A DNA stretch of 24,018 nt from DASUME01 sp041179425 (GTDB lineage Bacteria; Myxococcota_A; Polyangia; Polyangiales; DASUME01). Both the position numbers and the translations under genes were made by a program. The notes under the pieces were generated by a model. It ran no database searches. It saw only the letters and a program-made list of their open reading frames with translations, and had not been told where the DNA came from. Position 1 is the first letter of the stretch. The number at the start of each line of letters is the position of its first letter. The stretch spans positions 1 through 24,018 of the forward strand of contig JBEGTL010000054.1 in NCBI GenBank assembly GCA_041179425.1, given 5' to 3'. Shown piece after piece: positions 7,496 to 14,967 of this stretch.

Positions 7496-8962
7496 ATGCG
7501 CGTGTGCGTGGTGGGCGGCGGCATCAGTGGCCTGGCAGCCGCCTACCGGCTGCAGCAGGCGGGCGCCGAGGTCGAGGTGCTCGAGGGCTCGGGCCGCGTC
7601 GGAGGCCTGATCGGCAGCGAGCAGGTCGAAGGCTCGGTGGTCGAGACCGGCGCAGACTCCATCCTCACCGAGAAGCCCGCTGCGCTGCGGCTGGCCGAAG
7701 AGCTGGGTCTACAGCGCGAGATCATCGCCACGCGCGCGACCCAACGCGGCGCGCACATCGTGCAGGCGGGCAAGCTGCAGCGCATCCCGCAGGGCTTTTC
7801 GTTGATCGCGCCCACCGATCTGTCCGCCCTCGCGCGCTCCCCTTTGCTCAGCGCGCGCGGCAAGCTGCGCGCGGTCGCCGAGCTCGCGGTACCGACGCGC
7901 GATGCCGACCGCGACGACGAGAGCCTCGAGGACTTCGTGGTGCGCAGGCTCGGCCGCGAGCTGTTCGACCGGATGGCGCAGCCGCTCGCGGGCGGCATCT
8001 ACGGTGCCGACCCCAAGAAGCTGTCTCTGCGTGCGACCATGCCGCGCTTCCTCGATCTCGAGCGCAAGTACGGCTCGGTGATCCGCGGCCTGCGTGCGGC
8101 CGCCAAGACGGCTTCCGGGGCCGCGGAGGCAGCACGCGCCGGCGCACTGGCGCTGGACAACAGCGCAAAAGATGACGTGGCGGGCGCGCCGTCCCCGGCG
8201 CGCTTCAACGCGGCCGCGTCGGGCGCGCGCTACGGCCTGTTCGCCGCCTTCACCGGCGGGATGCAGACCTTCGTCGACGGGCTCGACAAGCAGCTCGTTG
8301 GGCGCGTCCACACGAGACGCATCGTGACCGGCATCGAGGGGGACGAGCGCGGCTACCGAGTCGAGGCGCAGGGCAGCGTGAGCGCGTGCGACGCAGTGGT
8401 GCTCGCGGTGCCGGCGCACGTGGCAGCCCGTGTGCTCAGTGGCTTCGATGCGGCGCTGGCCAGCGAGCTCTCCAACATCGACTACGCCTCGGCTGCCACC
8501 GTCACGCTCAGCTGGCCCCGCAGCGCGATCGCGCATCCGCTCGATGCGTTTGGTTTCGTCGTCCCCACCGTCGAGCACCGCGGGCTGATCGCGTCGACCT
8601 GGGCCAGCGTCAAGTACGAGGGCCGAGCTCCGCCCGACAAGGCATTGATCCGAGTCTTCATCGGCGGCCATCGCGGGCAGCACTTGGTCGACTACGACGA
8701 CCGCGAGCTCATCGCGCTCGCACGCCGCGAGCTGCGCGACCTGATCGGAGTCTCGGCAGAGCCCGAGTGGACGAGGGTCGTCCGCTACGTGAGGGCGATG
8801 CCCCAGTACCATCTCGGCCACCTCTCTCGTGTGCGGAGGATCGAGGAGCTGGCGGGCAAGCACGTGCGGTTTGCGCTGGCGGGCAATGCGTACCGGGGAG
8901 TCGGGATCCCGGACGCCGTGCGCAGCGGAGAAGAAGCAGCGGCTCGCATTCTGGCGCGCTGA
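7496..8962 (+). CDS. hemY: FAD-dependent protoporphyrinogen oxidase (HemY/PgoX type)
   Basis: Oxidises protoporphyrinogen IX to protoporphyrin IX with FAD and oxygen, usually bound to the inner face of the membrane. The 488-residue protein opens with the Rossmann dinucleotide-binding motif VVGGGISGLAAAYRLQQAGA and the following GRVGG. It has the FVVRRLGRELFDRMAQPLAGGIYGADPKKLSLRATMPR block typical of the family, and a C-terminal GNAYRGVGIPDAVRSGEEAA that closes the FAD site. Residues 200-250, Ala/Gly-rich, form a variable insertion. Relatives are named hemG, hemY or pgoX; I use hemY for the oxygen-dependent FAD class. ATG 7496 is 3 bases after the hemE stop, so the genes are coupled. It is the last gene of the plus-strand run. 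Confidence 0.93.
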   Translation: MRVCVVGGGISGLAAAYRLQQAGAEVEVLEGSGRVGGLIGSEQVEGSVVETGADSILTEKPAALRLAEELGLQREIIATRATQRGAHIVQAGKLQRIPQGFSLIAPTDLSALARSPLLSARGKLRAVAELAVPTRDADRDDESLEDFVVRRLGRELFDRMAQPLAGGIYGADPKKLSLRATMPRFLDLERKYGSVIRGLRAAAKTASGAAEAARAGALALDNSAKDDVAGAPSPARFNAAASGARYGLFAAFTGGMQTFVDGLDKQLVGRVHTRRIVTGIEGDERGYRVEAQGSVSACDAVVLAVPAHVAARVLSGFDAALASELSNIDYASAATVTLSWPRSAIAHPLDAFGFVVPTVEHRGLIASTWASVKYEGRAPPDKALIRVFIGGHRGQHLVDYDDRELIALARRELRDLIGVSAEPEWTRVVRYVRAMPQYHLGHLSRVRRIEELAGKHVRFALAGNAYRGVGIPDAVRSGEEAAARILAR

Positions 8963-8978
8963 TCGTCGTTCTGCTCTC

Positions 8979-9163
8979 ACGAACACGAACACGAACACGA
9001 GAGACAAGGAGCACGTGCCCGAGTACGAACGCGTGTCCCGCGCTGGCCGGCGAAGTTAGAGAAAGCGCAAGCGGCCCCTGCTCCCCGCGAGGCTGCCGAG
9101 CGGACGTGATCGTTGACGGGCTCGTGCTCGTTGACTCTCGTGCTCGTGCTCGTTGACTCTCGT
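8979..9163. repeat. Simple tandem and inverted repeats in the hemY/adh convergent spacer
   Basis: The 221-bp spacer (8963-9183) has no gene. At its left end ACGAAC occurs three times in tandem (8979-8996), followed by ACGAG. At its right end a 22-bp unit beginning GCTCGTGCTCGTTGACT is repeated perfectly in tandem (9120-9141 and 9142-9163), followed by a degenerate third partial copy. The right repeats are near the reverse complement of the left block: ACGAGAGACAAGGAGCACG (8996-9014) matches the complement of the right unit at 17 of 19 positions. An RNA from either strand could fold across the spacer, so it may serve as a bidirectional terminator between convergent genes. That role is inference. 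Confidence 0.7.
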
Positions 9164-9183
9164 GCTCGTCCTCGTTTCGAAGG

Positions 9184-10368
9184 CTAGAAGGCGCGCTCCA
9201 ACACCCTGAGTGCGTCTTCGTACCGCACGTCCACCGGATTCATGATCAGCGCGCCATCATCGAGCGCCGCACGCGCAATCTCGGGGAGCTGCTCGCGCTT
9301 GACCTTCCCCGTCTCGCTCAGCGTGCGTGGCAGCTTGGCGCGCGCCCAGAGCGTGTCGCGCAGCACGCGCAGCTTGGCGATCGCGGCACGTCCGCGCTCG
9401 GCCTGCGGGATCTTGGCGTACGCCTCTGCGCCCGCGAGCGGGATCAGCAGCTGGCCGATGGCTTCTTGGCGCGCTGCCAGGTTGAACTCGAGGACGTACG
9501 GCAGGAGCACGCTCATGCACACGCCGTGCGGCACGTGCGTGACGGCGCCGACGGTGTGGCCGAGCGCGTGCACCAGACCAACCATCGAGTTGGAGAACGC
9601 GATGCCGGCCATGGTGGCCGCGATGGAGAGCTCGAGCCGGCGCTCTTTGTCGCTCGGGTTGTCGAGCACCTCGATCACGTTGTTTGCGACCTTTTGGATC
9701 GCAGCCAGCGCGTAGGCGTCGCTGACCGGGTTCTTGCCGAGGCAGGTGAACGACTCGACCGCGTGGGTCATCGCATCCATCGCCGTGGCGGCCGTGAAGA
9801 ATGGCGGAAGCCCGAGCGTGAGCCGAGGATCGAGCACCGCCACGTCGGGCAGCAGGTACTGCGACATGAACGGCAGCTTCACGCCGCTCTGCGCGTCTTT
9901 GATGACCGAGATGTTGGTGACCTCGGAGCCGGTGCCGCTGGTGGTGGGCAGCACGAACAGCGGCTTGAGGCGGCGCTTGAGTACGTTGGTGCCGGAGTAC
10001 GCGCGCAGATCGTCGCCGCCCTCGGAGACGAGGATGTTCACCGCTTTGGCCGTGTCGATGACCGAGCCACCACCGACCGCGATCAACGAGTCGCAGCCGT
10101 GGTCGCGGTAGTAGCGCGCGATGGCTGCCACGGCGGCCGTGGACGAGTCTTGCGGCACGTCGTCGAACACCAGGTCGGCCGTGACGCCGCCGCTCTCGAG
10201 GGCAGCTTGCACCACCTCGACCAGCTTGGCGCCGCGCACGCCGCGGTCGGTGACGATCAGCGGACGAAGCGCCCCGCGTGAGGCTAGCTCGTAGGGCATG
10301 TGCTCGAGTGCGAGCGCACCCGCGACGATCTTGACGGGACAGAAGAACTCGAAATAGCGGCCGGTCAT
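9184..10368 (-). CDS. Iron-containing alcohol dehydrogenase
   Basis: A group III (Fe-dependent) NAD(P)-dependent alcohol/aldehyde oxidoreductase, 394 residues, cytosolic. It has the nucleotide-binding AVGGGSVIDTAKA (about residues 97-109) and LPTTSGTGSEVTNISVI. The predicted metal ligands are all present: Asp198 and His202 in AMDAMTHAVE, His267 in GLVHALGHT and His281 in THVPHG. They show the same 14-residue spacing between the last two as FucO-like enzymes. The substrate cannot be read. It is the last gene of a minus-strand set with an SCP2-like protein, two ACPs and a fatty-acyl-AMP ligase, so a long-chain aldehyde or ketone is a reasonable guess. It starts 6 bases after the upstream gene's stop. 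Confidence 0.93.
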   Translation of the reverse strand: MTGRYFEFFCPVKIVAGALALEHMPYELASRGALRPLIVTDRGVRGAKLVEVVQAALESGGVTADLVFDDVPQDSSTAAVAAIARYYRDHGCDSLIAVGGGSVIDTAKAVNILVSEGGDDLRAYSGTNVLKRRLKPLFVLPTTSGTGSEVTNISVIKDAQSGVKLPFMSQYLLPDVAVLDPRLTLGLPPFFTAATAMDAMTHAVESFTCLGKNPVSDAYALAAIQKVANNVIEVLDNPSDKERRLELSIAATMAGIAFSNSMVGLVHALGHTVGAVTHVPHGVCMSVLLPYVLEFNLAARQEAIGQLLIPLAGAEAYAKIPQAERGRAAIAKLRVLRDTLWARAKLPRTLSETGKVKREQLPEIARAALDDGALIMNPVDVRYEDALRVLERAF

Positions 10369-10374
10369 GGTCGA

Positions 10375-10938
10375 TTAGCTCCTGGTCCTAGCGGTGGGGA
10401 AAAAGCTCTGCACCAACTCACCTGCGATGGACGTCATGAGACGCAGCCGCTCACCGAGCGGAATGTTGGGCAGGGACTTGAGCGCCAAGGCCGCGATGGG
10501 GTCGGGCAACATGACGCCCTGCACGCGGTCGAGGCAGCGCGTGAACCGCATGGAGAGTCCCACGTCGCCGTGCGAGACCATGCGGTCGTTGGCGAACGCG
10601 GTGGGCGTGCTCTCTTGAAAGCTGAGCAGCACAAACGCGTGCGCGATGTGTTTGAACACGATCTCCAGGTCGGGTCGGCCGCTCTTGTCCTCGACAGGAA
10701 CGAAGCGGTCGCCCACGCGCGCCACACGCAGGGAGAGGTCCTCGCCCAGCACGGCGAAGCCGATGGTGTAGCCCTCGGGGAAGCCGAGCAGCTCGCGCTG
10801 CACCACGGGGTCCTTGGCCGAGCCGGCCACCAGCAAGCGTCCGAGCACGTCGAACATCATCGCGACGTACGCGCGCTGCGTCTTGTACAAGAGCGCTGCG
10901 GCCCCGAGCCCGCGCTCCGCACTCGAAGTGGATGTCAT
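10375..10938 (-). CDS. SCP2-like domain protein of unknown function
   Basis: A 187-residue protein with no signal peptide or clear membrane span. The centre (about residues 53-140) has an SCP2-like pattern: YTIGFAVLGEDLSLRVARVGDRFVPVED, PDLEIVFKHIAHAFVLLSFQESTPTAFANDRMVSHGD. This is followed by a helical tail MLPDPIAALALKSLPNIPLGERLRL. The SCP2 call is from this pattern only and is weaker than for the gene at 1971. The position between an alcohol dehydrogenase and two ACP genes suggests it carries or presents an acyl product. TATCTA (10951-10946, minus strand) lies 7 bases before the ATG and may be a -10 giving a leaderless start. No Shine-Dalgarno is visible. Confidence 0.6.
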   Translation of the reverse strand: MTSTSSAERGLGAAALLYKTQRAYVAMMFDVLGRLLVAGSAKDPVVQRELLGFPEGYTIGFAVLGEDLSLRVARVGDRFVPVEDKSGRPDLEIVFKHIAHAFVLLSFQESTPTAFANDRMVSHGDVGLSMRFTRCLDRVQGVMLPDPIAALALKSLPNIPLGERLRLMTSIAGELVQSFFPTARTRS

Positions 10939-10993
10939 GACCCACTAGATAGCGCGCGCCGGATAACGATGAGCATCAAAACGCCAAGCCTAC

Positions 10994-11008
10994 GTCGCAT
11001 CGTGCGAC
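10994..11008 (-). terminator. Hairpin between the ACP gene and the SCP2-like gene
   Basis: GTCGCA-TCG-TGCGAC is a perfect 6-bp stem with a 3-base loop, 20 bases after the stop of the minus-strand ACP gene. On that strand a short T run (GCGTTTTG) follows about 10 bases later, too far for a textbook terminator. It may be a weak terminator, an attenuator or an mRNA 3'-end stabiliser separating ACP expression from the downstream genes. Confidence 0.3.
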
Positions 11009-11028
11009 TGGCCCGGCCGGCGCCCCGT

Positions 11029-11259
11029 TTAGTTGATGCGCTTCGCGAAGAGCGCGTAGACGGAGTTGAAGTCCGAGAGGGTCTTCAGCTCGTCTTCGGG
11101 GACGCTGACTTTGTACTGGCGCTCGACCTCGGCGACGATCTCGATGGCCATCATGGAGTCGATGCCCAGCTCCGAGAACGGGGCGCTGTCCGGGATCTCG
11201 TCAATCTCGCTCACTTCGGCGACGATCGCGCGCAGTTTCTCTTTCAGCTCGGCACTCAT
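11029..11259 (-). CDS. Acyl carrier protein (first of two)
   Basis: A 76-residue discrete ACP. The phosphopantetheine attachment site is Ser35 in FSELGIDSMMAIEIVAEVER. The acidic helices (EVSEIDEIPDS, VPEDELKTLSDFNSVYALF) are typical. It carries acyl thioesters between enzymes in the cytosol. It is downstream of a second, different ACP and of the fatty-acyl-AMP ligase, and is therefore likely a dedicated carrier rather than the housekeeping AcpP, which is usually found beside fabF. It starts at ATG 11259, 25 bases after the second ACP's stop. Confidence 0.92.
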   Translation of the reverse strand: MSAELKEKLRAIVAEVSEIDEIPDSAPFSELGIDSMMAIEIVAEVERQYKVSVPEDELKTLSDFNSVYALFAKRIN

Positions 11260-11284
11260 GACGTTTGCTCTCCAGGCGCAGCCC

Positions 11285-11536
11285 TCAGGCTGCCTTCGTC
11301 AGGCCGCCCTCGACCAGGTCGAGCAGCTCGCGCACGGTCACGAGGCCCACCAGCTTCTCGTCGGGGACACGCACGCTGAGCTGACGCTCGAGCGTGCCGA
11401 CCAACTCGAGCATCGCCAGGGAGTCGATGCCGAGCTCGGCAATCGCGTTGTCCTCCTGGACGAAGCTGTAGTCCTTTTCCGCGATCTCGCTGGCGAGGTC
11501 ACGGAACAGGTCGATGAGGCGTTGTGGCTTCTGCAT
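11285..11536 (-). CDS. Acyl carrier protein (second of two)
   Basis: An 83-residue ACP with Ser39 in IAELGIDSLAMLELVGTLERQLSV as the phosphopantetheine site. ATG 11536 is chosen because GGAG lies about 11 bases upstream and the ACP fold begins at QRLIDLFRDLASEIAEKD; the frame is open to 11623 but that part does not look ACP-like. It differs clearly from its neighbour at 11029 (little identity outside the GIDS motif), so the two probably serve different steps, for example one loaded by the acyl-AMP ligase and one used by the ketosynthases. That division is inference. Confidence 0.9.
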   Translation of the reverse strand: MQKPQRLIDLFRDLASEIAEKDYSFVQEDNAIAELGIDSLAMLELVGTLERQLSVRVPDEKLVGLVTVRELLDLVEGGLTKAA

Positions 11537-11677
11537 GGCTTCGTGATCTCCGATCGAGGACGCACATCGAAGGTGGCCGGTCTCTGAGTGCAGGGATTTG
11601 GTCACGAGCAGCTCGCAATACAAGATCCGTGCTCAGAGTCGCGCGATGCCTGACGTCGGCCCAGATGGGCTAGGTGT

Positions 11678-13387
11678 TCAGTGCCGATCGAGCTGTCCCG
11701 TCAGGTATTGGTCGCGCGTTTTGCCGCGCTGCACCTTCCCACTGGATGTCTTCGGCAGGCTCCCGAGCGTTACCGCTACGATTTCGTGGGGCGTGAGGCC
11801 GAATGCTTCGTTGATGCGTGTTGCCACGCGTCCTTGCACGTCTTGCTGGTCTTTGGACGTGCACTCGACCGCGATCACGAGCCGCTCTTCGCCGGACAGC
11901 TGTGTACTGAACGCCACGACGTTGCCCCTGCGCACACCCTCGAGTTCCGAAACGGCCCACTCCAGGTCCTGTGGGTGGAAGTTGGCTCCCCGAACGATGA
12001 TGAGATCCTTGCTCCGCCCGCAGATGAACAGGTCCCCATCGGCCAGGTAGCCGAGGTCGCCCGTGTGCAGAAAGCCGTCGCCCGGGAACATCTCGGCGTT
12101 GGCCTCGGCGTTTTTGTAGTAGCCGCGTGAAACGCTGGGACCGCGCACCACGATCTCGCCCACGCGCCGCTGGGGCAGCTCCACACCGTGCTCGTCGACC
12201 ACCAAGAGTTCGTGCTCCGGGAACGTGCGTCCACAGCTGACCAGCTGCAGCGGGAGAGCCACATTTTCGGCGTTTTTGTCGCCATTCGCCACGACGGGCG
12301 CGACCTCTACCGCCTCGCCGTTGCGCATGGCCACAGGGTCCACGAAGTCGACGCGTAGGGGGGTCCCGAGCTCGTGGAACGTGATGGCGAGCGTGGCCTC
12401 GGCCATGCCGTAGCTGGGCAACAGCGCGGTCTCACGCAAGCCCGCTTTCGCCAACGCCGCCACGAACTCACGCATGGTGGCCGCCTGGATGGGCTCTGCA
12501 CCACAACCCGCCACGCGCAGACACGACAGATCGAGTGCGTCTACGTCTTTGGCTTTGAGGCGCTTGGTCGCCAGGGCGTACGCAAAGTTGGGGGCGTAGG
12601 TGATGGTCCCGCGATACTTGTCGATGGTCTCGAGCCAGATCCTGGGGCCGCGCGCAAAGCTCGCCGTGGGCAGGATGACGACCGGGATGTCCATCACCAA
12701 AGGGCCCAAAATGAAGCCAATTAGGCCCATGTCGTGAAACAGCGGCAGCCAGCTGACGCCCACGTCGGCGTCGTTGCGGGAGAGCCCGGCGGGCCCGAGG
12801 AACGCAGTTGTATTTGCAATCAGGTTGCGATGGCTGACCGTCACCCCCTTCGGCCGCGACGTGCTGCCCGAGGTGAACTGCAAAAAGCACAGGTCGTCGC
12901 CGTCGAGCACTGGCGGCACGAACGCGGGGGCCTGTGCCGAGGCGGGAAACAGCGCCTCGACGGTGTCGATTCGTTCGAGCGTCGTAACGCTGGTGAGCAC
13001 TGGTTCGACCAGCGACAAGTTCGCCTGCATGGCGATCAGGAGTCGACTCTCACTCGCCAACGCGATGTGCCCCACCGTCTCGGCGTAGTCGCTCGAGGCT
13101 TTGAACGTGGCACGTGGAAAGATCGGAACGGGCACCGCGCCCGCGACGACGGTAGCGAGGAAGGTAAGGACGAACTCGTGCCCCTCGGCAATCACCAGCG
13201 CGACGCGGTCACCTTTTTTGATGCCCGCTTGCACCAACAGACCGGCGCGTCGCTGTGCCTCGGCTTCGAGGGCTTGATAGGGAAAATAGCGCTCCTGCCC
13301 GTCGGAGCCGACGAAGCGAAACCCGCGAGCTTCGCCTCGCGGAAGTGCGGACAGCGCCTCGACCAGCGTGCTCGGCAGTTTTCGCAT
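11678..13387 (-). CDS. Fatty-acyl-AMP ligase (FAAL-type acyl-ACP synthetase)
   Basis: An adenylate-forming enzyme that activates a free fatty acid as acyl-AMP, most likely for transfer to an ACP. The 569-residue protein has the P-loop-like FLQFTSGSTSRPKGVTVSHRNLIANT, VSWLPLFHDMGLIGFILGPL, AGCGAEPIQAATMREF, LPSYGMAEATLAITF, FLHTGDLGYLADGDLFICGRSKDLIIVRGANFHPQDLEW and the C-terminal catalytic Lys in KTSSGKVQR. The GAEPI, PSYGMAEATL and GANFHPQD forms are those of FAALs rather than CoA ligases. I choose ATG 13387 (MRKLPSTLVEAL). Another ATG lies 6 codons upstream, and the long N-terminal extension of the open frame is non-coding in character. It is the first gene of a minus-strand set with both ACPs. 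Confidence 0.92.
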   Translation of the reverse strand: MRKLPSTLVEALSALPRGEARGFRFVGSDGQERYFPYQALEAEAQRRAGLLVQAGIKKGDRVALVIAEGHEFVLTFLATVVAGAVPVPIFPRATFKASSDYAETVGHIALASESRLLIAMQANLSLVEPVLTSVTTLERIDTVEALFPASAQAPAFVPPVLDGDDLCFLQFTSGSTSRPKGVTVSHRNLIANTTAFLGPAGLSRNDADVGVSWLPLFHDMGLIGFILGPLVMDIPVVILPTASFARGPRIWLETIDKYRGTITYAPNFAYALATKRLKAKDVDALDLSCLRVAGCGAEPIQAATMREFVAALAKAGLRETALLPSYGMAEATLAITFHELGTPLRVDFVDPVAMRNGEAVEVAPVVANGDKNAENVALPLQLVSCGRTFPEHELLVVDEHGVELPQRRVGEIVVRGPSVSRGYYKNAEANAEMFPGDGFLHTGDLGYLADGDLFICGRSKDLIIVRGANFHPQDLEWAVSELEGVRRGNVVAFSTQLSGEERLVIAVECTSKDQQDVQGRVATRINEAFGLTPHEIVAVTLGSLPKTSSGKVQRGKTRDQYLTGQLDRH

Positions 13388-13707
13388 GCGGCGGTGCGCT
13401 AGCATGCGTGCACAACCCACGCATCTGGCTAGCGCCGGGGCCGCTCTTCTTCGCTCGCGCGCCGAGGGCGTGCTTCGACGACTGGCTCTCGGTGCCTCCC
13501 TCGAGAACGCAACAAGGTGGACAAGAACGGGATGATTCGCGAGCGTATTCTCGAAAACGAGCGGAGTGTTTCGAGCCCCTGCGATGTTGGCTCGTCCGCC
13601 CCAGGGCGGACTTCGACGGCCGCCTTCGCGCGCGGCGCGTGCGCAGGGACACCGCACGCTGCTGGTGCTGGCGTGGCCTCCGGGGCTGAGTTACATGAGG
13701 CAGCCCT
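13388..13707. promoter_or_regulatory. Divergent intergenic region between FAAL and ketosynthase genes
   Basis: 320 bp without a credible gene; open frames here are antisense extensions. It must hold the start signals of both halves of the lipid cluster. I see related elements CTCGAGAACGC (13500-13510) and CTCGAAAACGA (13550-13560), spaced 50 bases apart. The second forms a near-palindrome with GTGTTTCGAG (13566-13575). They may be operator half sites. No convincing -35/-10 pair stands out. A Shine-Dalgarno GAGG (13697-13700) lies 7 bases before the ketosynthase ATG. Confidence 0.45.
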
Positions 13708-14967
13708 ATGACACGCCGCGTGTTCGTAACCGGCATGGGGGTCGTGAGCTCGCTAGGTCTCGGCCGTCAGGCCTTCTGGACAGCTCTCGTCGAGGGGCGC
13801 TCTGGCGCTCGACCGGTGTCGTTGTTCGATACCAGCGAGCTCGGGCGCGACAAGGCCTGCGAGATTGTAGACTTTCGGCCGCGCGACCACCTGACTGCGG
13901 CCGAGGCGCGCCGTGTGGGCCGCTGCTCCGCCTTCGCCATCGCCGCGACACGTATGGCGGTGACCGACGCGGGGCTCGCCCTCCACGAGCTCAACCAGGA
14001 GCGCATGAGTGTGATCTTGGGCACGACCATGGGCGAGGTCGACGTCATCTCCGAGCTCGAGAGCGCGTGGCTGCACGGCGGCGAAGAGGCCATTCGGCGC
14101 AACAAGCTCCCGCGCTACGGCACCAGTCTGCTGCCCATCCACGTGGCGCGCGCGGTGGGCGCGCGGGGGCTCGTACAGACCCTGCCGGCGGCCTGCGCGG
14201 CCGGCAACTACGCCATCGGCTTTGCGTACGATCAGATCCGCGCGGGACGTGCCGACGTGGTGATCACCGGCGCCAGCGAGATCCTCGACAAGGTGCAGTT
14301 TGCGGGCTTCGTGCGGCTCGGCGCCATCGCGCCCGAGCGCTGTCAGCCGTTCGACAAGCAGCGTAAGGGCCTGCTGATTGGCGAGGGGGCGGCCATCTTG
14401 GTGCTCGAGTCCGAAGAGCACGCGCGACGTCGCGGGGCCAACGTGCTCGCCGAGGTCGGCGGGTACGGGCTCGCCTGCGACGCGCACCACATCACGCGTC
14501 CGCACCCCGAGGGCAAGGGCAGCATCACGGCGATGCGCGCGGCCATCGCGACCAGCGGCGTCACGCCCGAGCAGGTCGACTTCGTCAACGCCCACGGCAC
14601 CGGCACGCCCGCCAACGATCAGGTCGAGGCGCTGGTGATGCGGGCCGTGTTTGGCGAACGAAGGGTCCCGATCTCGAGCATCAAGAGCATGCTCGGCCAC
14701 TGTATGGGCGCAGCCAGCGCGCTCGAGGCGGTGGCCTGCGTCGAGACCACGCTCACGGGCTTGTACCCTCCCACCATCAACTACGAGGAGCCCGATCCCG
14801 ACTGCGACGTGGCCATCGTGGCCAACAAAGTGTTGGCGGGGAACGCAGACATCGTGCTCAACAACTCGCTCGCTTTTGGCGGCTACGATGCGGTCGTCTG
14901 TTTTGCACGGCCGGGCATCTTGCCCGAGCCGGCGGCACGCACGGCACGCGGCAAGGGAGGGGCTTGA
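13708..14967 (+). CDS. Beta-ketoacyl-ACP synthase (KAS II / FabF-like)
   Basis: Condenses malonyl-ACP with an acyl chain by decarboxylative Claisen condensation. The 419-residue thiolase-fold protein has a complete catalytic set: Cys163 in PAACAAGN, His296 in NAHGTGTPAND, Lys326 and His331 in SIKSMLGHCMGAAS. The opening VFVTGMGVVSSLG is family-typical. The gene is not beside acpP or fabG, and it overlaps a degenerate ketosynthase, so it is probably a pathway-specific condensing enzyme rather than housekeeping FabF. It is preceded by a GAGG ribosome site and its stop (TGA 14965-14967) overlaps the next ATG by one base. Confidence 0.93.
   Translation: MTRRVFVTGMGVVSSLGLGRQAFWTALVEGRSGARPVSLFDTSELGRDKACEIVDFRPRDHLTAAEARRVGRCSAFAIAATRMAVTDAGLALHELNQERMSVILGTTMGEVDVISELESAWLHGGEEAIRRNKLPRYGTSLLPIHVARAVGARGLVQTLPAACAAGNYAIGFAYDQIRAGRADVVITGASEILDKVQFAGFVRLGAIAPERCQPFDKQRKGLLIGEGAAILVLESEEHARRRGANVLAEVGGYGLACDAHHITRPHPEGKGSITAMRAAIATSGVTPEQVDFVNAHGTGTPANDQVEALVMRAVFGERRVPISSIKSMLGHCMGAASALEAVACVETTLTGLYPPTINYEEPDPDCDVAIVANKVLAGNADIVLNNSLAFGGYDAVVCFARPGILPEPAARTARGKGGA

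Noticed and set aside
7709..9007. Long minus-strand open frame (432 aa) opposite the protoporphyrinogen oxidase gene
   Set aside because: It is antisense to a well-recognised gene, rich in Ala/Arg/Asp/His as expected for a mirrored GC-rich frame, and matches no family.
8979..9163. CRISPR array
   Set aside because: The repeats are short, directly abutting and low in complexity, with no unique spacers and no cas genes.
13708..14967. Housekeeping fabF of primary fatty acid synthesis
   Set aside because: fabF is normally beside acpP and fabG; here the gene is coupled to a degenerate KS and an oxoamine synthase, so I left the symbol empty.
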